From assembly GCA_013398615.1 (NCBI GenBank), contig VZSR01001685.1:47551657-47615656 (forward strand): a stretch of DNA of 64,000 bases. Direction: 5' to 3'. The stretch's first letter is position 1; each line of letters starts with the position of its first letter. Below are positions 20,421 to 33,738 of the stretch, in pieces. The position numbers were made by a program, and so were the translations under genes. The notes below the pieces were generated by a model. That model saw only the letters and a program-made list of their open reading frames with translations, was not told the origin of the DNA and searched no databases. Source of the DNA: Brachypodius melanocephalos. Its lineage: Eukaryota; Chordata; Aves; Passeriformes; Pycnonotidae.

Positions 20421-23400
20421 ACTTTCTTCCCCCACAAGAAGTGGTCTGAAAGCAGAGGCTACTCTGGCCCGCAGGAGGAAGTAGGATCTGTGTGTCTGAT
20501 GCTTAGAGGTTCCTACTTTCCTTTGAGAAAAACAAGAGCACGACCAGTATCTGATAGATTATCTTTCCTGCGGCAGAAGATGGGTCTAGGAGATGGGAAG
20601 GGATGGGGAGGCATTTCTTCAATGACTTCCGTTTCCCACTGCGTGTAAAGTTTGCTTCCCTCCAGGTTACTTCCCTCCATCACGCCCCTGGATCCTGTCA
20701 CACACTTCCCACTTTCAATGAAAAGCAGAAACCGCCTTTCTGAATGAAACCACTTCTTTCTTAGCTGTGTTTGGACGGCCTGGATCCCCTCCCTGCTGCA
20801 TGTCCTGCTGCAGCTCAGTTCAACCCTGAAATTCCTGCATCTCTTTTGGGGGCCATTGTGGCAGAAGACCTTGGAGCTCTTTGTGCATTTTGCTACTAAA
20901 AATGAAGGTTTTGTGCAGTTCACTGCACAGTAAAACAGGTTCACTTGGCAATGTCATGCTGTGTGTAGTTTCCAAATCACACAGTGAAAGGATAGAACCA
21001 TGTCTGGTTTTTCTTGATAAATCCCACAGGCCCTCAAGCGTGCCTGAGGTCACACCTCTGAAGCACACTCTGAGAGGTCTCCGTCTTACCTCCAGGAGCT
21101 CAAGGAACCTCAGAGCCAACTGCAAGAACTCCCTTCCTCACACACCCCCTGGCATTAATACCACAGGCAGGGAGGAATCCCTCGCTCACCTGATACAGCT
21201 CCACTGCATATAGTCACTATGGGTGACAGTGTTTCTTAGTCCATTGGGCCAGCAATAAGTAATGGCACAGGTTTAAGAAGTTCTTACATTGTTCAGAGAT
21301 GACCAAGTATTTGGAGGTGGAGGGATGATGGAATATTTGTCTTTCGCTCTTACTTAATGAGATAGGTTTAAAGAGCATTTATGAAAAAACCCCCACAAAT
21401 GTTCCCAATTGCCTTTTGAGAGCTACACCTGCACTGCCAGTGGGATAAGCAGAGGACAGAAATTATGAGCTCTCTGACTCAGGGAGAGAAGGCACCATGA
21501 CGTACTAAAGGCCTGATTCTACTCATTGTCACACTGCCCCATATCTGAGAGCTGCAAAGGAATCCTTCTCTGTTTATCCTCATGCAAATAAAAACAAGTC
21601 TCCAAACAGTTTGTGCAGATTTTCAGTTACAAACATTTGCCCGTGGGATAAATAAATGATTATCATTAAAGCTATATACCAAAGAGAGCAGGTTTCTCAT
21701 TCCTCCTTTCTCCCCAAGAGCTCAGTGTCCACAGCAGAATACCATCTGGAGTAAGAACATGGAAGTTTGACATAGTTGGCCTTATCTTTTCTGTGCAGGA
21801 CTGGAAAGCTTCATGTTTGTAAGCTAACACCCAGATCTTATTCTTTCTTGAGAATATACAACCATGCAGTTTGCCAGATAAGCTACTGCTTTTGCAGGTG
21901 ATAATATGTGCACAAAGTGTGACAATGCACATTCAGATCTTCAGTTCCATTCACAGATTATTAAAATATTGTGAAGTGTAGGAACGGCTGTTCTGGATCA
22001 AACCAGAAGTTGAACACTCCAATTTGCTGTCCTGAATCTCAGTCCCTGTCACATTTGGGAGGAGACAGAGGGGGTACCTTAGATTTAAGAAACAGAGCAG
22101 AGCAGGTGATGTGCAGAATGATCGTTTTCTAAACAATTAGCTAATAACAGCATTCCTAAGATCATATGTTATCATTGTCAGTATAGGCCTCCTTTATAAG
22201 GTTACAAGCCTTGGGCCAGTGTCTGTGGATTTACAGTAAATCAAATCAGTCAAAATTACTTTAGGTTGTCATTTCTTGGGTAGCTTTAAACCAGGTTGCT
22301 GCCAAGACCCTGTTACCTACAGAACTGAGAAAAACCTACTCTTGGTGATGGCTACAGGAAGGGCAGGGAAAGGCAGAGCTCCTTCTTTGAGCAGCAGTGG
22401 TGGCTGCTGCTGGCTTACAGAGAGCCTGGAAGCACAGCACTTGACTCCTGGGCCCTTCTGCTTGGTAGTGTGCACTTTAACCCCAGAACAGCTCGATCCA
22501 GCACTTGGGCCACCTCACTGAGGCAAAGAGGGTCTGTCACATTGTCTGCCAGTGCACTGGACGCGTCCTGACGGACACACGCTCCTGGCCTGACAGACAC
22601 GCACCCTGAGCAGAGCCACTTGCTGCTCCCTTGTTTGCTTTCTGTTGACAGAGCATTTTCTCAGATCTTCATAACAACGTTTTGAGCAGTTAATATACAT
22701 ATTAGGAAATAACTGCTCTTTATTGGCACTGAATAAACCTCTTTGCCTGGCTGAGACTCGGGAATGTAACATGTCATTTGCAAAGCTGTCCCAAGAGAGC
22801 AGAGACAGATTACAAAAATATGGCTTGTATTCAGTCCATTTAAGTGAGTAAGATGACAGCACAAGGATTATGCATTGAATTTACATGCTGAATGGTCACA
22901 CTTAGAAACCTGACAAATTGCTTTGGAAAATTAAATAGTATTACCTTAGAGCAGAGACAGTGCCAAGTGGTTTCCCCAGGAAAAACAGAAGAGTAGAAGG
23001 GAAATTGCAAACACCATGATAACCTTATCTGCTTCAAATGAGCAGCACAGTTTTAAGAATGGTGATTTACAGGTATACAAGGCACAGCCCCATTGCAGCA
23101 AGTGAGCCAGCTCCTGGCTTTGAGATATTCAGAGCAAATAGGCAAATGAATTCCTATTTAAATTTTATCCACCAATCTAAATTTGGCTTAATAAGCGTAG
23201 GGATCTGGTTACACAATTGTTCCTGTCCATTTAAAAACAAACCTCATGTGATAGGTGGCATTTTTGATTCAGCCCATGCACATTTAAAACAATGCCCCGC
23301 GTGTTGCCTCATGCAGCTGAAATACTCTCACACACTCGCTGCACGACCCATGCTGGGCCTGCAGTAATTCAATCTACACCCTCTCTCAGTATGAAACACA

Positions 23401-25479
23401 CGATGTGATGTTATCAGCCTGGAATAACACCAGTGACATCGTGTATCTAATCTCCACACATTTCTTGTCAGAAAACAAAACCTGAGAATGTGCCCATCCC
23501 CAACAGGAAAACAAGCAAGGAATGCATGGAGACAAAGTACTCAGAGGCACCATTCTGATGATTGTTTCCAAGAAAAATCATTACAAGTTAAAAGCAAACG
23601 TTTACCACTGAGTTAGATGCTTGACTTTGCTAAGTTTTAGTCACAGGCCTTTGTTATTTCTTTAGAAAAAGACCAACTCTGATCTCATTCATAGTGGTTT
23701 CTACTCATGTAGCTTCCTGGCTTGGTTTGAATTACTCCAGTCTTGATGGAAATGAGAACAGGGTCAGGATGAGGGAAAAGACTGATAGTTCAAACAAAAT
23801 GCTACTAAAATGACCGAAAATTGTGTCAAGGATCTCCCCTGCTTTTGTTAACGTAGGTTAACAGAAGGGCTAAAAGGCTTCCCCATCTTGCCCAGCCAGC
23901 ATTGGAAGATCCCATTGCCTCCACGGTTCAGATGTCTCTCTCCTATTGTGCACAGCAAATCAAAAAAATGAAAGTGAAGGTCTTTATTTGCGAGACACCT
24001 TCAAGAGCTGACATGATTGACAGTGCTTACAGAAAGGTGCCAACTCATGATTCAAGGGAATTTCCTGGGCACGGCAGCTCAGGGCAGGTGTGATGAGGAA
24101 CGCAGAGGGAGGTTGGAGTTTTCTGGGGCAACAGCTCCATCTAATGATGGCTGGAAGTCTCAGGGAAGGGGAGATCCTTGCTCAAGTGTTAGAAATTTGT
24201 CAGGAAGATCCAAAGGAAGAAGCTGTCCCCCTGGTAATCTGGCTCCCAGATGGAGCTGGCATCTCCATTTACTGGTCAGTCTTTACTGACAAGCAGCAAT
24301 AAACAGTATTTTGACAGGAGGAACAGATTAGGGGTTGATCTGCTGTGGTGCACACATGCGCTGTCTTTATTTACTGTGGCCCTGGCAGCTCCAGCTGACA
24401 TTTTTCATTTGTTGTTGGAAGCAAACCCTTTACCAACACAGAGCAAACTAACCATGTGTAGGTACCTGTATACCTATAAAAGGCTGCCTGTGTAATGGAA
24501 GGAAAGTCAGGAGCTCCTGTGGATGCACAGGATGGCCACAACTCAGGTCAGAGAGGGTCATTTCTGACCAGGCTGTGCTGGTGGTTGACCCAGCTGCCTA
24601 ACACCATTCCAGCTTTTTATTTCTCCCATTGATCTCTGCCTGTTTGGGGTAACACTTGCAGATCTAGTCTCATATCTAGAGAAATCAGCAAGAGTTTTCC
24701 TGGTGGTCTCAGGGAGAGTGGGGCCAACAATAGCTCTTGATTCACATAACCATAGAGAAAGCCCTACAGAACTCTATCACATGCACAGAAATTTCAGTGA
24801 TTTCTAATCTTTGCCTGTCTTGTACCTTTGGGTCGATTACAAGACTCCTTTTTCTAGAAGAGTTTTGAATTTTTTCCCTCTGGAGCTATCAACTTTCCCA
24901 ATAGCAGTAGTTATCTATCGTAGTAAGGGCTGCATGGTGGGCAGCAATTGCTTAGATGATCTGGAATCAGCCCACACACCTGTGGAGTTCTGTTAAGATT
25001 ATTAAGTCAAGAAACTTTCCCCCTTAAATTGTGTCCTCAGTCAGTCAGGAAAGAGAGTCACTTAAGAGCAGCCCACAGCGCTCTATAGTGTGATGCTGAA
25101 AGTAGACTGAGCTTAATTTGGACTGTGCAGAATGATGTGCATTGCTGCAGGGTGTGTGAGGTCCTTCACACCAGACCAAAGTGAAACACAAATGCTGCAG
25201 CTCTGATCTGGCAGAACACCACAACCACTCCCACCCTTTGGGTGCTGGCAGTCCACACTCCATGAGTAGTGGAGACCATCATCTCCTCCCAGCAAGACTT
25301 ATCCTGCAAATTGCCCAAAAGAACAGTCTCCCACCTGCTCTGTTTCCTGAGCAACTGCTGCCTGATTTAAAGATTTAAGAAATCAAAAGTTGTTTAAAAA
25401 TAGTTGCATAAAGCCCTCATGGCTGCTACCTTGGACCAAATCTAACTAATAGATTTGGTTGAGGGAAGGGCATGGAGCT
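20421..25479. other. Unique DNA, no feature seen
   Basis: About 5 kb of mixed composition without a recognised repeat or gene. Open frames of 100-143 codons on the minus strand (20513-20944, 20820-21125, 22515-22862) have no family resemblance and no supporting signals. Confidence 0.5.
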
Positions 25480-25703
25480 GTGTTGTGGAGGTTTAGGTTG
25501 GAATTTAGGAAAAGATTCTTCACCCAGAGAGCGGGTGGGCAGCAGAACAGTCTCACCAGGGAAGTGATCACAGCATGAAACCTGATGGAGTTCAAGACAA
25601 ATTTTGATAATTATCAGGCACATGGTGCAATTTTATAAAGGGCCAGGAGTGGGACTTTGATTATCCTTATGGATCCCTTCCAACTCAGGATATTTTATGA
25701 TCC
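25480..25703 (+). mobile_element. CR1 LINE 3' fragment
   Basis: Starts in the ORF2 C-terminal region ('aggtttaggttggaatttagg', 'gattcttcaccca') and continues through 'gggccaggagtgggactttg' to 'ggatcccttccaactcagg' and 'atattttatgatcc'. This is the CR1 subfamily whose 3' end reads 'cttccaactcag'. It is 5'-truncated, with stops and indels throughout. Confidence 0.8.
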
Positions 25704-28700
25704 TAGCAGGATTTTGAGAAAACAGGCCTTTAATTAAAAGTATTAATTTGCCTAAGGAGACATTAATTGAGGAGGGGGGAATGTTTGCTTGTAGGAAGTG
25801 TAGAAACTTCTGATTGTTATTTAAGGACGCCTTTTTAATTTGCTGTGTGTGAAATGTTATTTTCTATCTTTGAAAAAATACACTTAACAAAAGAACATAC
25901 AGATAATCTTTCTAATACACTTATTGGTCTGAAACTGAAAATCTAAAGGAAGTCATTGGCCTGATTTTCTAAAATTTACTGCTAGGAAACTGCAGTGCAT
26001 GATGTCCTGTCCATGCCTACACAGGATGTCTGTGTCTTCCAGCTAGTTGCTGAAATCTGCATTTAAGTGCCATAGCAGCTAAAGACCAGTTTGATTCACC
26101 AGATTTCCAACTCCACACCTCCTCTGGGTCTTGCCTCTGGAACCTGGGATGAGGGCATCAGCCTTATATATAGTACTGCCTATTCCTACAGACCACAAAG
26201 GAGGGAAAGGGCTTTTAATAAATTGTGCAACAAAACCTTGAAAATGCAAGGTTGGGCTATGTGATAGGAGTCCTTTCTGCTTTTAAAATTGATGGATCCC
26301 AGCAATGTGATCCCATCACTTGTGCAGTACACCTAATTGATTGCACGTTTGCCTTGCACACCATTCAGGAAATTAGACACAGCTGCCATGAGCATCACTG
26401 CAAAGGCGACTCCTGCAGGGAAGGCAGTAGAGTCAACATCTTCTGGCTGTCCCTAACAAATGGCACAACTCTCAGCAGGCACTTCCACAGAGGCAAGAGG
26501 AAAGTGAGAACAAACAATGAGTAGAGAATGTAAATACCAGGCAGTCAAAGTGTAAAAGAGAACTGCTTTCCACAAGCCATGTTTTGACTGGAGTCCTGGG
26601 AGGAAAGGCAGCGAGTACCTAGAAGCAATCGCATTATCACAAAGTGAAACCAAGAAAACAATCCACAACTATTGCTGCTATTTTAAATCATTCATCTCAA
26701 CAATTCACCTCTCCTCTTTACAGGAGAAAGTTTGTGTGGATGTGATAGCCCTGTGAGGTTTCTTTTTGTCATTACTGATAGAATTTGCTGTGTTCCATCA
26801 AACGTATATTGTATTTAACATTTTTTTCATCCAAAAAAAAAGACATGTGAAACTTCAGTGCACTTTGCATTCATCAGTATCACCCCTGGCAGGTCCAGAG
26901 CACTGAGCTCTGCACAGTGCACAAGAGTCTCCCTTTCTCTCAAGTGAAAAGAGCACCAAGTGAGTTTCTTAATGCACGTGTGATCACCAAACCAAAATAG
27001 CAATGTCCTGAACCCAGCCTAGAACCAATATTCATGTTCAGTTCAGGAGCAGGAGAAAGTATGTCATTATCTGCATATTTCAGAAACAATAATTTGAGTT
27101 TTCTGCTTTGCGTTGGGTGTCTCTCTCTGGACACCCTTCCAACTGTCCTGTGGACCTTCCAAACCACTTTCCAAACTGTCCTGTGGATCAGCTCTAAGTT
27201 TAATCCACCCAAGAGATGGCCTGGGACCCAGTCAGAAATAGTTAATGAACATCAGCATCCTTATAGTGCTTTCCTCTATGAGCAGACCCATGCACTGTGC
27301 CGGCTGTGGTGTACCCAGAGCCACGAGCCAAGAAGGGGAAGCCACATCACCAGGGGCACAGCATCAGAGCATCCCAATCGAGGGGAGGAGAGCAGGTCAG
27401 CACAGCACTGGGGATGCCAAATACCCACAAATGGCTGAGCCATGGGATTTGGAAACTCAGGGTGTCAGGTTAGACATATCCAAAATAAAGAATATTGGGA
27501 CAAGAGGCAGGGAAAATTAACCTCCTATTGGGCTCAGAAACCAGAGTGGTCAGCACTCTTGGCTGCCTGTCTTCACTGAAGTGAGACGGCTGCTCTCAGT
27601 GAGGGGTGGAGCTGGGTCCTCTGCAGTGATGAAAGTCCTCACATTTATGAATGTTTTTAACAGCCTAGCCCATCAATGCCAAATCACTTGTCCAGCTTTA
27701 CTGCAGACAAAATAAAATAGCTGTAGCAAGATAAGCGTATCCTGGAAGGCTGGGATTTTCCAGCAGAGAGGGCCAAGTCTTTGTTGGTGGCTGTAGTCTC
27801 TGTTAGGCTCAACTCCACAGACAGGTGCCAAATGACCATAGCAGAGATTTTGGCAGTGGAACAGCAGTTGTAATAAATGACTCTGTGAAGCCTTGCATGC
27901 ACTTCACCCAAAGTGCTACAGCTTACCCTGCTCTTCCAAAGCATTCCAGAAGTGTGGGATTCTGCTTATCAGCACAATGAGCCAGAAAAAGCCCATCAGG
28001 AAAGTTCACCACCACTCCCAGTGGTGGAAAAGCAGCAGCCACCTCGCGTGTAACAAGGAGAAATCCAAACTGTCTTTCCAGAAGTCTCCCATTGATTCAA
28101 CTCCCAAGCCACCAGCCCCGGGGGAAAGAACCACAGCATTTGGATGAGGCTCTGAGGGAGGAAGGTTGGGACAATAACTGCAGCCACAACTGAGCACAAT
28201 AGAACTATGGGTGGCTTTTTTTTTCCAGTTGCAAACTCAAGGGTTCTCAGACAGCCATCTCATCCTTTTCCAGCCTCCTGGGAAATCAGTCTTTTCAGAG
28301 ACACAACAGTCCTGGTGATTCACCACCAGGCTCAGGCTCACCAAGGGACCTCAGAGAAGCTGCAGCACTTAGGGTGGTATTTGGACTGTGCTGGGCTGAT
28401 GTGTTAAAGAAACAGTCACGCTGCTTTGCCCCACTCATTGCTGCATTGGTCTCCTCTTGATCTGGCATCATTCAGATGTTTCCCATGCCAACATGTTGAC
28501 TAAGCCAAATGGTTTCTCACATTAAAACCCTCTGGAACTGCACTTTGTAAGTCTTCAGATTCCAACAGATGCTTGGCTTGGGAGTCCTGAACTGTCCTGT
28601 CCCAAGGCCAAAAAAGATGTGCAGGTCCAAACAGAATTTTACCCCAGACGTATTGAAATGGCCATTTGCTGCAGAATGCATGGAAAAACAGGGAAGGGAG

Positions 28701-28913
28701 TAAAAGTCAGGCTTGTCACTATTTGAGCACTTGTTGCTCACTGTACTAGCTCCAACCTAAACTGAGTCATGCTGAAGAGTACAAAAATAATGTGGAGCTG
28801 TGCCCTTGTGTGGGTGAAGCTTGGTGCCCCTTCACCAGTTTGTCCCTCATGTTCTACACCTAATAACTCATATTTAACATCCAAGCCCACTCAACAGCTG
28901 AGTATTCACCTGG
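25704..28913. other. Unique DNA, no feature seen
   Basis: No gene or repeat family recognised. A 134-codon plus frame at 27034-27438 and similar frames look like chance. Poly-A and poly-T runs near 26821-26840 are short. Confidence 0.5.
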
Positions 28914-28973
28914 GTGCCTGGTGACACCTTTGCGTGCCTGGTGACACCTTTGCATGCCTGATGACATCTTCAG
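28914..28973 (+). repeat. Three tandem copies of a 20-bp unit
   Basis: Units at 28914-28933 and 28934-28953 are identical (GTGCCTGGTGACACCTTTGC). The third (28954-28973) has about five changes. The first two were therefore copied more recently than the third. Confidence 0.9.
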
Positions 28974-31769
28974 ATGTCTACCTGCTCTCAGCCAGCACCC
29001 TGTGGAGGCTGAGCTCCCATTCAAGAACTCCCAGCATGATTTTATTGTATTTTCTTTAATTAATCTCTGCAGGAAGCCAAAGGTTGTTCCTGTCCCTGGA
29101 AGCAGTTCATTAGCTGGCAACCAAAACTTCACATAAAGAAGCAACATGACAGTAGTAATGAAAACAAGACAAAACCAAAAAACTGTGAACATTTTTATTG
29201 CCACTGGAGCCATCACCATCCACAGAGCATATTCAGAGCTGTCAGCAATGCCTCTCCCCATTTGGGACTCAGTCAAAACAAAGCTCCAAGTCAAATTTCT
29301 TGCCTGACCATTACATCAAATTTTAGTTTCATTCTCAGTCACGGCCTGTCACTGATTACATTATAAAATTCATTAGGGAAGGGAAAATTGCAGTTATTCC
29401 TTTGATGGAGCTGAGTGGTACTATTGCAGAATAGCCAGGAGCAACCAGGGAAAACATGCCCATTAGAGGCTGGTGTAATCCCAACAGGACCACAGCCAAG
29501 CAGTCACAGGACAAAAGCCACAATGGGAGAGATGCACTGACAGAGCACAGGGTAGCTTTTAACAAAGGAAGACATTTTCCAAGGCCTGATCTCTTGGATT
29601 ATGTTGAGAAACAAATGTACATAAAGATTCATAGAAATGAAAAAGAAGAAGCTATTTATATTCCAAAGGTTTTCCTGCTGTAGCTATGTGTTATAATAAA
29701 ATAACCTGGTGGCATATTTTATGGTCATTAGTGGTTTAATTAGGAAACATGTCATTTCACATCGCCCAGTTCCCATCTCATTGCCATTAAATGGTTCATT
29801 TCCTATCGTTCTCACAGCAAAGGTAATGATACAAATGAATACAGGCTGCTCAGAAAGTGTTAGAAGGAAGAAAGCACCAAGATTCTTTTACCACAAACGA
29901 TCTCACACTTTAGCAGATGCAAAAAAAATGAAAAATAAATCAAAAAATCTCGAGGGAGGCATTGTTTCATTTCCACAGAGCGGTTGTCATTGAGCACAGG
30001 TAGTTTTCCCAAAGCACTTCCATTCTTTGTGGGACTAATTTGAAGTTTCCCACAGAATGGAGCCACCGTGCTGGAAAGTTCGAAGCCGAGAGCTGAGGAC
30101 CCCAAACCGGCAGCACAAAGGGGCACAGAGCCTGCACTGGTCCTGACTGCTTTGGATAAGAGAAGAGTGAAATTCTCACAAACCACAACTGACAAGGTGC
30201 ACTGGGAGATTGGAGGGAACTTGTTTCTTCTGTTAGCAACCACAGGAGTTTCTTGTGGTCAGTAATTCTGAGAACGGGAAGCTGGACAAGATGTAGGTGC
30301 AGGAGATTCTTGCTGCCTCTGGGGTTACCCACCCAGCCAGAGCTCAACTGATTAGGAGGGTATCAGAGTTACATAATGACATTTCTGGGATGTTTTACAG
30401 TAAATATCTGGGGGGCCTCTTCGAAGCGAGGGACGGGAGTTGTGGATAGCAAAACCGCAAGAAATTGAATTTAAATGGGAGAGCAATTCAACAAATTTTT
30501 GTAGTATATAACATGCAACAAACCCATATAACTGTAAAATTAAATATAGCAAGTCAGTATTTAAAAGCTGTTGAATCTATCCTAGTGTGTTTAGACTTGG
30601 AATTTTGCTTTTAAAATGTCTGTAAATTTGTGATCCACAGTGATCCATCTCTCTTAACATTACACATCTGAAACATTGACATCTATCTCTGACTTAAGCT
30701 ATGAGAGCTCCAGAAAGAGAAATTAAAATCCCATTAAAAGAAATAGGCACGTTTAGGATGTTTTTAGAATGATATTTTAGATGTTTTCTTCAGAATGCAT
30801 CAAACTTTGCTCTGCTCTGCAGTGACTACTGAGAGTGCATAGTTACCAGCCCACGGGTAGATAGTTGTGCAGTAGATGCTTGTTTTACCCATAAAAATCA
30901 CATCTCAAATGTCCTAAAATATGTTTAATAACCCAGCATAATAATGGCAACTTTCAACACTATTGTAATGGGAACAAATTCAGCTTCCTACAGAAAGCTT
31001 TTTCCAGGTTTTTGTCTTTATAGGAGGCATCACCCACCTTTGAATCACTTGTGAAATGAATGCCTTTTGCAGGATGCATTCATCAAAAGCCAATAAATTC
31101 AGGTTTTATGAGGCCAACACGTGTTAGAAGGCATTGATACCCCTCACAACAGCTCAGATGGTTTTGCAGACACAGTGGTTTTCTAGAAGCAACTTATCAC
31201 AAAAAATGACCATGAGGGATCATACTACCTGAAAACAGATCAGGGGAAAGTCAGCCTTCATACCCATTCCTGCCTCCTGACACCAAGTGGAAAAATGGTT
31301 TCAGCAATATACTTTTGACTGTTTAATAAAGAATCATTTCAAAAATACCCTTATTTCCGAGTCAGAACCAGCTCCATAAAGCAAAGCAAAAATTCCTCTA
31401 GTGTGTTTTTTCCCTCTTAGGTTTTTTAGCCATAAGGAAATCCAAGTCTGCTTCCATATATCTCCCACAGCATTAAAATTATATAAGTATATGGATTTTA
31501 GGTGGGAATATTAATTAAATACAACCAACTCACAGCAGCATTGGGGAAAACCTTCCTTCATCATCTCACTGGATGGGGGAAAATAACAGAAAAGCTGCTA
31601 TTGTTTGGATGTTTTTTGTGATAATACTTTGAGAGACAAAACATTTCTCCTCCCAGCTCTAAAGCTATTGAAGGGATTTTCCTGACACACTCGAAAATGA
31701 TTTATTGTAGGTCAGAGGGCAATTGGAAGAAAAAAAGATCAATCACACAGGAAGAGATAAGTTTTCCCC
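28974..31769. other. Unique DNA, no feature seen
   Basis: AT-rich, mostly without structure that I recognise. Overlapping 126-144 codon minus frames near 28860-30347 have no family resemblance. Confidence 0.5.
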
Positions 31770-31817
31770 TTGATCTTTCTTTCTTTTTTTCTTTTTTTCT
31801 TTTTTTTTTTGGTTTTG

Positions 31818-31845
<28 letters not shown>
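31770..31845 (+). repeat. Poly-T / pyrimidine tract
   Basis: Starts as CTTT-type pyrimidine sequence, then becomes nearly pure T with one GG and one G interruption, about 75 bp in all. Read on the minus strand it could be an old poly-A tail, but the adjacent DNA from 31846 matches no transcript I know. Confidence 0.9.
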
Positions 31846-31848
<3 letters not shown>

Positions 31849-33403
31849 GTGAACAGCTTGTAGGATTTTTGAACTGTTTCAGGGCTCTAATTTCTTCAGT
31901 GATCAGAAGAGCTAAATTCATGGTTCTGACCTCACAAAAGTAAAAATCTGCAGTTGTGCTGTAACAGTCAGGTGAGATGTTGTGAATAAGATACTTTTAG
32001 TGACTGGAAAAACTTCTCTGTGGGTGAAGAGAAAAATATAAAGCAATCTGCAGTACTCTGAAATACAACACAAAGGCGTTAAGGTTCCATGGATGCCCCA
32101 CCAATTCATGATGAATAACATTATCACTGCCTGGGTTGTCCCAAGGGTTGCAGTAATGATTGGCTACTTTTCATAAGAAGTTGTGAAATGTTTTTTTTTT
32201 CTCTGCATGCAAGACAGAGAAATCATTTAAGGGCAATAGACTGAGCAAAGCTGATTACATTCAGGTACAAAATAATTGCATTCATAATGCAAATGTTTTC
32301 CTTCTATCTAATATTAACAAAGGACATTGTCCTTTCATTTCTCAGGGAATTAGTCATGCATATCCTATTGCCTGTCAGGAGAATAGCATGGCTGATTCCT
32401 CAGCAGTATTCAAAACAAATCCTTACCTGGTAATTCATGTTTATCCTTTCAGCATACTGCAAGTATGAGGATAGAAGGGATACAACAGTTTGGTGTTCAG
32501 TGCAATAACCACAACATCTGAGATTGCTTTTATTAGCCAGACATTATTTGCATAGCTGTAGTGTCTACATGTCCCAGGAGGAACAGGACTGCAGATGAGC
32601 TTTGCAAGAGACAGAACCTCCTCCAAACTGTTTTGAAGCCAAGTCCACAGATTTGTGGCACAATTCATGTTACAGGAGCTGGGACAGGCAATGACCTACC
32701 CAGCCAGTGACAAACAGAACCAGCCACATCAGGTGGTGTGGCAGGTCCTAGCAGTCAGCCTGGTCTGGATTGTGGTGCTGCTCCTGGCTGTGATTCCTGT
32801 TCCCACTCTCTCTCCATGTTAGACAGCTGGTGCTATGCTCTCCCTGACAAAGCCCAGGTCTCAGGAAACAAAGATGAAGGTGTGCAAAGGAAGGTCTGAG
32901 TGCTTTGATGTGCAGGCAATTGTCTGGAGATGGGTAATTGGGCAGCTTTATCACACACACAAATCAGGAGGAATGAGCTTCAGCATAAGCCTGGACCTGA
33001 CCTCAAACTCATCCCTACATCCATGGAGAAGCCTCCTCAATTTTGGTCTGCACAATCTCAGGCTACCCAAGTCAGGGAAAAAAAAATCACCACTTTCATT
33101 CAGGTGACCAGATAGTAAATGCATAAGCCTGGGTTATTTTGGGTATTTTATGCACCCAATTCCCAGGTTTATGTACAATGCCATGAAAGTCTCTCCTATT
33201 TTTGCCTCAGGTAATGTCCAGCACATTGTTGTCAGCTTGAGCACCATAAGCCATGGAAGGAAATCATACCCTCACTAAAAGTACAAGCAAATCATAGAGA
33301 ATTGTAATGAAAACTGGAATTTTACCCAGAGGTTTCACTGATATTCATCCAGGAACAGTATCCATGTCCCTTCTGGCAGAGTGGACAGCCTCCGAAGAGC
33401 CCA
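31846..33403. other. Unique DNA, no feature seen
   Basis: AT-rich to about 32450, then moderate GC. No repeat family or exon recognised. Confidence 0.5.
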
Positions 33404-33429
33404 GAATTCCAAAGTGGCACTTGGAATTC
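33404..33429. repeat. Short perfect inverted repeat
   Basis: Nine-base arms GAATTCCAA (33404-33412) and TTGGAATTC (33421-33429) flank an 8-base loop. Possibly chance; no function is implied. Confidence 0.6.
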
Positions 33430-33549
33430 AAGTCCTAAGAGCTGTGGTGCCAAATCTTACTGCTTATAACACAGGCTCATAACCTGAGCACATCTGCAAA
33501 GTCGATCGAAAGCTGATCAATAGCATCTATGTCCTTTAGGGAGCAAGGT

Positions 33550-33738
33550 AGATCCCAGAATAGACAGACCCCAGCACAGACAGCCCCCAGCACAGACAGA
33601 CCCNNNNNNNNNNNNNNNNNNNNNNNNNNNNNNNNNNNNNNNNNNNNNNNNNNNNNNNNNNNNNNNNNNNNNNNNNNNNNNNNNNNNNNNNNNNNNNNNN
33701 NNNCCCAGCACAGACAGACCCCAGCACAGACAGACCCC
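33550..33738 (+). repeat. 16-bp minisatellite containing an assembly gap
   Basis: The unit GACAGACCCCAGCACA repeats head to tail on both sides of the N run, with one unit variant (GACAGCCCC) and a degenerate first unit. At least five units are visible. Since 16 is not a multiple of 3, all three frames cycle through the same peptide (TPAQTD and STDRPQ type), which explains the false open frames. The phase differs across the gap, so the N length is not the true length. Confidence 0.95.
33604..33703. other. Assembly gap of 100 N
   Basis: Exactly 100 N inside the minisatellite, where the assembler probably could not resolve the copy number. Confidence 0.98.

Noticed and set aside
19983..20435. 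Overlapping 108-150 codon frames on both strands
   Set aside because: Long frames are expected by chance in GC-rich DNA; composition is explained by the CpG-dense patch.
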